DNA of 10,062 nucleotides from an uncultured Steroidobacter sp. (GTDB lineage Bacteria; Pseudomonadota; Gammaproteobacteria; Steroidobacterales; Steroidobacteraceae): contig CAMLEO010000268.1 of NCBI GenBank assembly GCA_946478975.1, forward strand, positions 1 to 10,062. Reading direction: 5' to 3'. The position numbers were made by a program, and so were the translations under genes. The first letter of the stretch is position 1. Every line of letters starts with the position of its first letter. The notes below the pieces were generated by a model. It did not search any database, was not told the DNA's origin, and worked only from the letters and a program-made list of their open reading frames with translations. Below, in pieces: positions 1 to 5,428 of this stretch.

Positions 1-1
1 G

Positions 2-1219
2 TCCGGCGGCGAAGGCCCGCAACTCAGCGCCGATCAGCAAAACCTGCTGACCCGCTGCGACGGCCTGCAAATGAACAACACGGCCGCCAACCAGGTCGCG
101 GCGCTCGATGAAATCGTCGCCGACGATTTCGCGGTCGCTCGCACTCAGACGCTGTTGTTCGCGAACACGCAGTACGCGGGCGTGATGGATCGTTTGATGG
201 CGTTGCGTGGTGGCGCGAAGGGATTGAGTCTCGCGGGCCTGAACATCATCGTCGACGGCAGCCCGGTGCCTCTGGCTCAACTGCAGGAAATGGTGAAAGG
301 GGTGCTCGGCGGCGGCGCCAGCGCCGACGAACCGGGCGGACTGCTCGACGACAAGTGGGGCCTGTGGGCGCGCGGTAATTACAGCTTCGGCGAGAAGGAT
401 CGCAATTCCAAGAGCCCGGCGTTCGATGCCGGTCAGTGGGCCATGGTCGGCGGCGTCGACTATCGCTTCAACGATCAGCTCGTCGGCGGCGTGTCGCTGG
501 CCTATGGCAAGTCGAGCATCGACTTCGAAGGCGGCGCGGGCGGATTGGACACCGACACGTGGGCGGCTTCGTTGTACGGCTCGTCGTATGTCTCGAAGAA
601 GTTCTATCTCGACGCCGTCGTGAACATCGCCAACGCCGACTACGGCGCCGATCGCAATATCACTTATGTGGACGGCACCGGCCTGGTCGATGTCGACGCG
701 CGTGGTGATACCGGCGGCATGACGTACAGCGCCGGCATTTCCGGCGGCCGTGACTTCCTGTTCGGCGGCTTCACGGTGTCGCCGACCTTGGGCCTGTTCT
801 ATATCGATGCCACCATCGATAAATTCACCGAGCACGGCGCGGCCGGCTTGAATCTCATCTACGACGAACAGTCGTTCCAATCGTTCACCGGCAACCTCGG
901 CTTCCGTGTGACCTACGCTTGGAATATGCCGTGGGGCGTTTTGATCCCTCACCTGCGCGTCGATTACGTCCGCGAGTTCAAGGATGACGTCGATGTGTTC
1001 GGTGTGCGCTTCGCGGCCGATCCGAACGCCATGAGCGCGCCGCCGATCCTGGTGGAAACGGACAATCCCGATGAATCCTATTGGCGCCTGGCCACGGGTT
1101 TCTCGACGCAGTTCGTGGGCGGCATCTCCGGCTACATGGAATATCAGCGCCTGGAGAGCTTCCAGTTCATCAGCTTCCAGGACGTGAGCCTGGGCCTGCG
1201 TTTCCAAAAGAGTTTCTGA
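2..1219 (+). CDS. Autotransporter-type outer-membrane beta-barrel protein, 5'-truncated
   Basis: The reading frame is open from the left edge to the TGA at 1217-1219, so about 405 C-terminal residues are visible and the true start lies outside. The ATG at 71 is internal. The first ~115 visible residues are a mostly helical segment rich in Asn, Ala and Leu, ending in a Gly/Ala-rich linker (GGGASADEPGG). From about nt 350 onward the protein has alternating amphipathic strands with many Gly, Tyr, Trp and Phe residues, as in an autotransporter or OMP barrel (for example WGLWARGNYSFGEKD and MVGGVDYRF). The chain ends LGLRFQKSF; a terminal Phe after alternating hydrophobic residues is the usual BamA recognition signal. 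I infer an outer-membrane barrel, but whether it secretes a passenger cannot be judged without the N-terminus. The next gene begins 24 nt downstream on the same strand, so the two are probably co-transcribed. Confidence 0.85.
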   Translation, partial: SGGEGPQLSADQQNLLTRCDGLQMNNTAANQVAALDEIVADDFAVARTQTLLFANTQYAGVMDRLMALRGGAKGLSLAGLNIIVDGSPVPLAQLQEMVKGVLGGGASADEPGGLLDDKWGLWARGNYSFGEKDRNSKSPAFDAGQWAMVGGVDYRFNDQLVGGVSLAYGKSSIDFEGGAGGLDTDTWAASLYGSSYVSKKFYLDAVVNIANADYGADRNITYVDGTGLVDVDARGDTGGMTYSAGISGGRDFLFGGFTVSPTLGLFYIDATIDKFTEHGAAGLNLIYDEQSFQSFTGNLGFRVTYAWNMPWGVLIPHLRVDYVREFKDDVDVFGVRFAADPNAMSAPPILVETDNPDESYWRLATGFSTQFVGGISGYMEYQRLESFQFISFQDVSLGLRFQKSF

Positions 1220-1227
1220 CCGTTTCC

Positions 1228-1234
1228 GGTGGAG
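1228..1234 (+). promoter_or_regulatory. Ribosome binding site that decides the start of the caspase-like gene
   Basis: GGTGGAG lies 9 nt before the ATG at 1244. A GTG at 1229 is in frame and would add five residues (MEQID), but it falls inside this Shine-Dalgarno sequence, so 1244 is the better start. The signal peptide also reads more naturally from 1244 (MRTQPLWGR followed by a hydrophobic core). Confidence 0.6.
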
Positions 1235-1243
1235 CAAATCGAC

Positions 1244-2875
1244 ATGCGTACGCAGCCGTTGTGGGGGAGATTCGCGGCAGGCTCGGTGCTGAGCCTGCTG
1301 GTGGTTGCCTCGACAGCGGCTCCGACCGCGGCGGAAAAGGCCGCTGCGACCAAAGGCATGGTGAAGCGCTCGGAGCTGGAGATCGTCGACTGTCTGCTGC
1401 CGGGCCAGGTGCGGCAGCTCGGTAACAGCAGCTATCTCACGCAACGGCGTCCGGTCCGCACGACGGCTTCGGAGTGCTCGATTCGCGGCGGCGAATACGT
1501 TGCGTACGATCGTGCCGACTTGCAGTCAGCGCTGCGCATTTGGATGCAGGCTGCAGAAGGCGGCGATCTCGAAGCGCAGACGAACGTTGGTGAGATCTAC
1601 GAGCGCGGCCTCGGCGTCGCGCCGAACTACGAAGCGGCTGCGATGTGGTATCAAAAGGCGGCTGACAAAAATCACGCTCGCGCGCTGTTCAATCTCGGCA
1701 CGTTGTATGAGCAGGGCCTCGGTGTGCAGCAGGATCAGCTCAAGGCGCTGAATCTTTATCGCCAGGCGTGGGGTGTGCCGGAAGACAGCATCATCTTTGC
1801 GTCCGCCGCTCAACGCGAGCAGGACACATTGCGCAAGGAGCTCGACGCCGCGATCGCCGAGAAGGACGCTCAGCTCAAGCTGCTGCAGAAACAGCTGAAG
1901 GACATGCAAGAGCAGCTCGCGAAAAAGCCCGCTGCCGAGCAGACCGCCGGCAACACCGCGGAAATCGAAGCGCTCAAGAAATGGATCGTGCAGCTCGAGG
2001 CCGAACGTCGCAAGAGCACTGAGCGATTGGCCGGCATTCCCAAGACGCGTACGCCGCAGGGTACGACCGAGTTGGCGCAGCTGCCGCCGGTCGCGGATGA
2101 GCGCACGGTTGCGGGCATGAACTTCGGCCGCTTCTACGCCATCGTCATCGGCAATCAGAATTATCAGAGCATCGAGAGCCTCGCGACTCCGAAGTACGAC
2201 GCAGCTCGGGCCGCCCGCATTCTCGCGGATCGCTACGGCTTCAATGTTTCCATTCTGGAAGACGCCAACGACATCACGATGTTGAAGGCGATCAACGATC
2301 TCAACGCGGTGCTCAAGCCCGACGACAACCTGCTCATCTATTACGCCGGCCACGGCGCGCGCTTGCAGAATGCCAAGAGCGAAAGCGGCTACTGGCTGCC
2401 GGTAAATGCCGAGCCGCCGCCGAAAGATACATTCTGGGTGCCGAACGAGCAGATCACCGGCCATCTCGGCCGTCTGCCCGCGAAGCGCGTGCTGGTGGTC
2501 GCGGACTCTTGTTACGCCGGTTTGCTGTCCACCGATCCGAGCCTGCTGTTCATGGACGACAAGATCACGTACTCCAAGGACTATCTGAAGTTCAAGTTAC
2601 CCCGGCGCGCGCGTTTGCTGTTGTCCTCGGGCGGCGACAAGCCGGTGCTCGACGAAGGCAGCGGCGGCAACTCCGTGTTCGCTCGCGCATTCCTCGACGA
2701 GCTGGAAAACAATCAGGGCATTCTTTCCAGCCCCGAATTGTTCAGCCGCATTCGCAAGCGCGTGGAAGTCGCCGCACGCAACAACAAGTTCGTGCAGACA
2801 CCGGAGTTCAAGTCGATCAAAGGCGCCGGGCATGAGCTCGGCGACTTCTTCTTCGTGCCTCGAAGCAAGAGCTAG
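1244..2875 (+). CDS. Secreted caspase-family (peptidase C14) protein with Sel1 repeats
   Basis: This 543-residue protein starts with a Sec-type signal peptide (basic residues to R9, hydrophobic core about 10-26, likely cleavage after APTAA near residue 30). A short module with two Cys (C50 and C78) follows. Two Sel1-like repeats lie at about 96-165 (for example AAEGGDLEAQTNVGEIYERG), and a Lys/Glu/Gln-rich coiled coil at about 190-261. The caspase-like p20 domain begins near 294 (FGRFYAIVIGNQNY). The catalytic dyad is intact: H370 in YYAGHG and C423 in DSCYAG. Later motifs SSGGDKPVLDE and NSVFARAF fit the C14 fold. Family members usually cleave after basic residues, but the substrate here is unknown. 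The signal peptide places it in the periplasm or outside. It follows the barrel gene closely, which suggests an envelope role. It ends 3 nt from the convergent SDR gene. Confidence 0.88.
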   Translation: MRTQPLWGRFAAGSVLSLLVVASTAAPTAAEKAAATKGMVKRSELEIVDCLLPGQVRQLGNSSYLTQRRPVRTTASECSIRGGEYVAYDRADLQSALRIWMQAAEGGDLEAQTNVGEIYERGLGVAPNYEAAAMWYQKAADKNHARALFNLGTLYEQGLGVQQDQLKALNLYRQAWGVPEDSIIFASAAQREQDTLRKELDAAIAEKDAQLKLLQKQLKDMQEQLAKKPAAEQTAGNTAEIEALKKWIVQLEAERRKSTERLAGIPKTRTPQGTTELAQLPPVADERTVAGMNFGRFYAIVIGNQNYQSIESLATPKYDAARAARILADRYGFNVSILEDANDITMLKAINDLNAVLKPDDNLLIYYAGHGARLQNAKSESGYWLPVNAEPPPKDTFWVPNEQITGHLGRLPAKRVLVVADSCYAGLLSTDPSLLFMDDKITYSKDYLKFKLPRRARLLLSSGGDKPVLDEGSGGNSVFARAFLDELENNQGILSSPELFSRIRKRVEVAARNNKFVQTPEFKSIKGAGHELGDFFFVPRSKS

Positions 2876-2878
2876 CGA

Positions 2879-3652
2879 TCAGCCGCGGCCCACGACGCCG
2901 CCGCCGTCGATGACGATCGTTTGGCCAGTCATGAATGAGCCGCTCGGGCCGGCGAGGAACACCGCCGCGCCGGCGATTTCATCCGGCTCGCCAATGCGAC
3001 GTAGCGGATACATCTTGATGACTTGCGCGTAAACCTTCGGGTCTTCCCACAGGGCTTTGGCAAAGTCGGTGCGAATCAAGCCGGGAGCGATGCAGTTGGC
3101 GCGAATGTTTTTCGGACCCCACTCGGCGCAGATGTTGCGAGCGAGCGCCATGTCCGCCGCCTTGGAAAGGCCATAAACGCCGAGCGTCGGCGAGCCGAGC
3201 AGGCCGGCGACGGAAGAAATGATCACGACCGAGCCGCCGCCTCGTTGCGCCATCTGCGGCAGCACCATGTTGCACAACCAGAAGTTACTGCGCACGTTGC
3301 TGCTCATGACTTTGTCGTACGCGTCGTCCGGCATGTCGATCGACGGACCGTAGTAAGGATTGACGGCAGCGTTGCACACCAGGATATCGATCGCGCCGTA
3401 GTGCTTGATGGAGTTGTCGACCAGCGACTGCAGATCTTCCTTGCGGCTGATGTTGCAAGCGAAGGCGACCGCTTCACCGCCTTTGCTCTTGATGGCATTC
3501 ACCACTTCTTCGCAAGCATCGAGCTTGCGGCTGGTGACGACGACCTTCGCGCCGTGCTCCGCCATGCGTTCTGCAATCGCGCGACCGATGCCGCGACTGG
3601 AGCCGGTGATCACCGCGACTTTGCCGGTGAGGTCGAACAATGATGAGGCCAT
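2879..3652 (-). CDS. SDR-family NAD(P)-dependent oxidoreductase
   Basis: This 257-residue protein is a full-length classical short-chain dehydrogenase/reductase. It has the cofactor glycine motif TGSSRGIG (G17, G21, G23), NAA at 94-96, and the catalytic tetrad N119, S147, Y160 and K164 (YGLSK). The C-terminal segment PLRRIGEPDEIAGAAVFL and the final TGQTIVIDGGG are typical of FabG-like SDRs. AAVNPYYG and the APGLIRTDFAKALW region recall the DHRS4-like carbonyl/retinol reductase branch, which is a resemblance from memory and does not fix the substrate. R42 after the second strand (VVVTSRK) suggests NADPH preference. The ATG at 3652 is preceded by AGGGGA (3660-3665, complement) at 7-nt spacing. 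The gene looks monocistronic. It is convergent with the caspase-like gene and divergent from the sparsely coding region to its right. Confidence 0.93.
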   Translation of the reverse strand: MASSLFDLTGKVAVITGSSRGIGRAIAERMAEHGAKVVVTSRKLDACEEVVNAIKSKGGEAVAFACNISRKEDLQSLVDNSIKHYGAIDILVCNAAVNPYYGPSIDMPDDAYDKVMSSNVRSNFWLCNMVLPQMAQRGGGSVVIISSVAGLLGSPTLGVYGLSKAADMALARNICAEWGPKNIRANCIAPGLIRTDFAKALWEDPKVYAQVIKMYPLRRIGEPDEIAGAAVFLAGPSGSFMTGQTIVIDGGGVVGRG

Positions 3653-3734
3653 GAGCGATTCCCCTGTACGAGCGGACGATGTGTTTCTTCTGCAGAGATT
3701 CCGATGATAACCAACACGATCGCGGCGCTCCTAT

Positions 3735-3856
3735 CGCTACATCGGCAGCACACATACGCATCGCGCCCTGCGGAACTCGGTCAGAAATCTTCGCAGCAGC
3801 TTGTGGGATCTGTGCGCCATGTCGCTAAACGGCAGCAGATTTGTGCCGATGTAACG
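3735..3856. repeat. 13-bp inverted repeat with 96-nt spacer
   Basis: CGCTACATCGGCA at 3735-3747 is mirrored by TGCCGATGTAACG at 3844-3856, so 12 of 13 bases pair. Inside it, GCAGCAGCTTGTG (3793-3805) and GCAGCAGATTTGTG (3832-3845) form an imperfect direct repeat, and CGGCA (3830-3834) can also pair with TGCCG (3844-3848). Such an arrangement could be a regulatory site for the flanking genes, alternative RNA pairing, or the ends of a very short mobile remnant. The sequence does not decide between these. Confidence 0.5.
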
Positions 3857-3924
3857 GACTGAGACGGAGGAACCGCCTACTCACACCGAACGTTCTTAGC
3901 TTCGAATGACGAGTCGAGGTAGTT

Positions 3925-4122
3925 ATGAAATCCACACAGCGATGGGGCAAGCATGTACGTGAGCTGGTCAGCGCCAGCCTGGACCCGATGATCTATGCGC
4001 TGCAATGGGCTCACGATCCGCGCTGCTTGCAAAACGGTTGGAAACATCGCCGCGTCGGCGCGACGATTGAACGTAATAACTCCGTCTGCCGCCTGTGGGT
4101 GTCCCGTCGCACATGGGATTAG
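3925..4122 (+). CDS. Small basic Trp-rich hypothetical protein (uncertain gene)
   Basis: A 65-residue ORF that I do not recognise. An upstream GAGG (3916-3919) sits 5 nt before the ATG. The product has five Trp, nine Arg and three Lys against five acidic residues, so it would be clearly basic. It also has two Cys (in PRCLQNG and SVCRLW) but no evident signal peptide or membrane segment. By hand count about 43 of 64 sense codons end in G or C, against about 33 of 64 at the second position. That is mildly coding-like for a high-GC genome but not conclusive. It lies between the SDR gene (divergent) and the toxin-antitoxin operon (same strand, 212 nt downstream), directly followed by a hairpin. 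It may be a real small DNA- or RNA-binding protein, a remnant, or chance. Confidence 0.35.
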   Translation: MKSTQRWGKHVRELVSASLDPMIYALQWAHDPRCLQNGWKHRRVGATIERNNSVCRLWVSRRTWD

Positions 4123-4136
4123 CGCTCGTGTGAGCG
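4123..4136 (+). terminator. Possible weak hairpin terminator after the small ORF
   Basis: CGCTC, loop GTGT, GAGCG begins right after the TAG of the small ORF and is followed by AATTTCT. The 5-bp GC-rich stem is short and the T run is only three bases, so it is a weak candidate for intrinsic termination. Its right arm is also the left copy of the TGTGAGCG direct repeat. Confidence 0.25.
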
Positions 4137-4183
4137 AATTTCTGGGGAAAGTGCCCCTTAACTGAACAATTTTGATGTGAGCG
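4129..4183. repeat. 8-bp direct repeat TGTGAGCG flanking a 39-bp segment
   Basis: TGTGAGCG occurs at 4129-4136 and again at 4176-4183. The 39 bp between them begin AATTTC and end AATTTTGA, and contain GGGG-aaagtg-CCCC (4144-4157) followed by TTAACTGAACA. Short direct repeats around a small segment are what an insertion-sequence footprint with target duplication would leave. The reverse strand of the core (TGTTCAGTTAAGGGGCACTT) vaguely recalls transposon terminal repeats. No transposase is present. Confidence 0.35.
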
Positions 4184-4202
4184 CGGCAGGTAGGCTGCGC
4201 TC
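4179..4202 (+). other. Hairpin upstream of the antitoxin gene
   Basis: GAGCGCGGC (4179-4187) pairs with GCTGCGCTC (4194-4202), with one G-U wobble and a 6-nt loop AGGTAG, giving a 9-bp stem. No T run follows, so it is a poor intrinsic terminator. It ends immediately before an in-frame ATG at 4203, and its loop and 3' arm carry the only Shine-Dalgarno-like bases for that ATG. This would hide them and argues against translation from there. Confidence 0.4.
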
Positions 4203-4265
4203 ATGAACACCGAAATCCTAGTCAATCCAAATGCCTCCACCGGAACCCGGCATTGGTTCTGGCGT

Positions 4266-4327
4266 TTAGTCCACAAATGGAGTAACTTTCCTCCTAGTCC
4301 ATTAGCGGACAAGGCTCCATTAGAGGA
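4266..4327. promoter_or_regulatory. Putative operator array: three TCC-N6-GGA dyads
   Basis: Three copies of TCC-N6-GGA with identical 12-bp geometry occur at 4270-4281, 4298-4309 and 4316-4327. The first extends to TTAGTCCA-caaa-TGGAGTAA (4266-4285, 7 of 8 arm positions paired). The second extends to CCTAGTCC-attagc-GGACAAGG (4293-4314, 7 of 8 paired). The third shares TCCATTAG and GGACA with the second. Centre spacings are 28 and 18 bp. The third dyad contains AGAGGA, the antitoxin ribosome binding site. Antitoxins of the Xre/MbcA/ParS group have helix-turn-helix domains and RES operons are commonly autoregulated, so I infer binding sites for the antitoxin or the toxin-antitoxin complex. 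Confidence 0.55.
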
Positions 4328-4334
4328 CAGGTCC

Positions 4335-4733
4335 ATGTTCCAGCCGCGCAGTGTCGAGAGCGCCGGATTCGACCCGGACGAGTTGGGCTCCGCAGCCCTG
4401 ACCGCCTTCTTCAACATTACCTCCGCCTGGCACCTGGGCGCCGAGGAAGAGCGGGTCCTGCTGGGCGCACCTCCGCGCTCCACCTTCTTCAAATGGAAAA
4501 GCGACCGCGCCGCGCGCCTGTCTTCAGACACGATCGAGCGCATCAGCTATGTAATGGGCATCTATAAGGCGCTCCACATCCTGCTGCCGACCAACGAAAT
4601 GGCCGACGGCTGGGTCAAGAAGCCGAATACGGCGCAAGGCTTCGGCGGCAAATCCGCCTTGGACAAGATGCTCGCCGGTCGCGTCATCGACCTGGCCGAC
4701 GTACGCCGCTATTTGGACGCTCAACGCGGATGA
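4335..4733 (+). CDS. Xre/MbcA/ParS-type antitoxin (DUF2384)
   Basis: A 132-residue protein. The N-terminal half (about 15-80) is a helical Xre-like DNA-binding region, with LGAPPRSTFFKWKSD as the probable helix-turn-helix. The C-terminal part (about 88-130) is the toxin-binding DUF2384/MbcA segment, with ADGWVKKPN, FGGKSALDKML and a closing VIDLADVRRYLDAQRG. It should neutralise the RES protein encoded next and repress its own operon. I chose the ATG at 4335 because AGAGGA (4322-4327) sits 7 nt upstream and the length then fits the family. An in-frame ATG at 4203 would add 44 residues running through a hairpin-flanked, dyad-rich region with no recognisable domain. Its TGA overlaps the toxin ATG by 4 nt (ATGA), so the two are translationally coupled, antitoxin first. 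Confidence 0.9.
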   Translation: MFQPRSVESAGFDPDELGSAALTAFFNITSAWHLGAEEERVLLGAPPRSTFFKWKSDRAARLSSDTIERISYVMGIYKALHILLPTNEMADGWVKKPNTAQGFGGKSALDKMLAGRVIDLADVRRYLDAQRG

Positions 4734-5428
4734 CGGCGCAGGATCCGCGCGCAGTCACACTCCGTTGGCAAAAAATCTATCGCATCGTCGCCACCCGGCA
4801 CCCGCCGGTGAACGTGTTCGAAGGGATTCTGCCAGCGCGCCAAATGGAGTTGGGATGGTTCATCGAGGGGCTCACGAACGATCGCTTGCGCGATGAGAAC
4901 GGCGAAGCGCCGGTGATGCCGGACGCCGAGCGCGTGCGCGGGCACGGTGCCAGCATCCTCATGGCTCCGTTTACTCACATTGGACCCAGCCGCTTCAGCG
5001 ACGGCAGCTACGGCGTTTATTATGCCGCGCGCTCGCTGGAAACTGCCGTTCGCGAGACGGCCTATCATCGCGGCAACTTTCTGGCCTCAACCAAGGAAAG
5101 CCCGTGCGAGATCGACATGCGTGCGTATGTCGGCCGACCGGTGCAACCTTTCCTGGATATTCGCGGGCCGCGTTTCGATCATCTTCATCACCCGGACGAC
5201 TACGCCACACCGCAGGCATTCGCCAAGCCGCTGCGCGAAGAAGGTCATTGGGGACTGGTCTATCGCAGCGTGCGCCACGTGGGCGGCGAATGTATTGCGG
5301 CGTTCAAGCCGCAAGCGGTGAGCATTCCGATGGCCGCTGCGGCGCTCGCTTATGTTTGGGACGGCGAGCGCATCACCAAGGTCTACGAAAAGTCGGAAGT
5401 GCTGTTCGATCTCACCGGAAGCGGCTGA
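4730..5428 (+). CDS. RES-domain toxin (predicted NAD+-degrading)
   Basis: A 232-residue RES-family protein. The family is named after conserved Arg, Glu and Ser, and all three can be assigned: R88 in SRFSDGSYG, E109 in ETAVRETAYH, and S180 in LVYRSVRHVGG. Y97/Y98 in GVYYAARS fit the usual aromatic position. RES toxins such as MbcT deplete NAD+ by phosphorolysis or hydrolysis, arresting or killing the cell when the antitoxin is lost; that activity here is inferred from family membership. The active-site residues look intact, so the toxin is probably functional. I see no strong Shine-Dalgarno before its ATG, which lies in the ATGA overlap with the antitoxin stop, so expression probably depends on translational coupling. 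Its last 17 nt overlap the convergent korB gene, leaving no room for a terminator between them. Confidence 0.9.
   Translation: MTAQDPRAVTLRWQKIYRIVATRHPPVNVFEGILPARQMELGWFIEGLTNDRLRDENGEAPVMPDAERVRGHGASILMAPFTHIGPSRFSDGSYGVYYAARSLETAVRETAYHRGNFLASTKESPCEIDMRAYVGRPVQPFLDIRGPRFDHLHHPDDYATPQAFAKPLREEGHWGLVYRSVRHVGGECIAAFKPQAVSIPMAAAALAYVWDGERITKVYEKSEVLFDLTGSG

Larger units (their letters stand above)
3653..4334. other. Sparsely coding accessory region between the SDR gene and the toxin-antitoxin operon
   Basis: This stretch of about 680 bases holds no gene I am sure of. From left to right it contains a 13-bp inverted repeat (3735-3856) enclosing two GCAGCAG...TTGTG direct repeats, and one doubtful small ORF (3925-4122). 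It then has a short hairpin (4123-4136) and an 8-bp direct repeat TGTGAGCG on either side of 39 bp. A second, longer hairpin (4179-4202) and a set of TCC-N6-GGA dyads next to the antitoxin start complete it. I could not place a convincing sigma70 promoter by eye. Short AT-rich patches (around 4158-4175 and 4265-4305) stand out against the GC-rich surroundings. I see no tRNA or transposase. Confidence 0.6.

Noticed and set aside
1526..2464. 312-codon open frame on the - strand
   Set aside because: It is antisense to the Sel1, coiled-coil and caspase parts of the + strand gene and has no coherent domain of its own.
3023..3643. 206-codon open frame on the + strand
   Set aside because: It is antisense to the SDR gene, whose catalytic tetrad and cofactor motif show which strand codes.
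3653..4334. CRISPR array, tRNA or other structured RNA gene in the intergenic region
   Set aside because: There are no regularly spaced repeats of CRISPR length, no cloverleaf or conserved TTCGA/CCA arrangement, and no riboswitch-like consensus that I could recognise.
3968..4543. 191-codon open frame on the - strand across the intergenic region
   Set aside because: It overlaps the antitoxin antisense and crosses the hairpins and dyads. The translation is Ser/Arg/Pro-rich without domain features.
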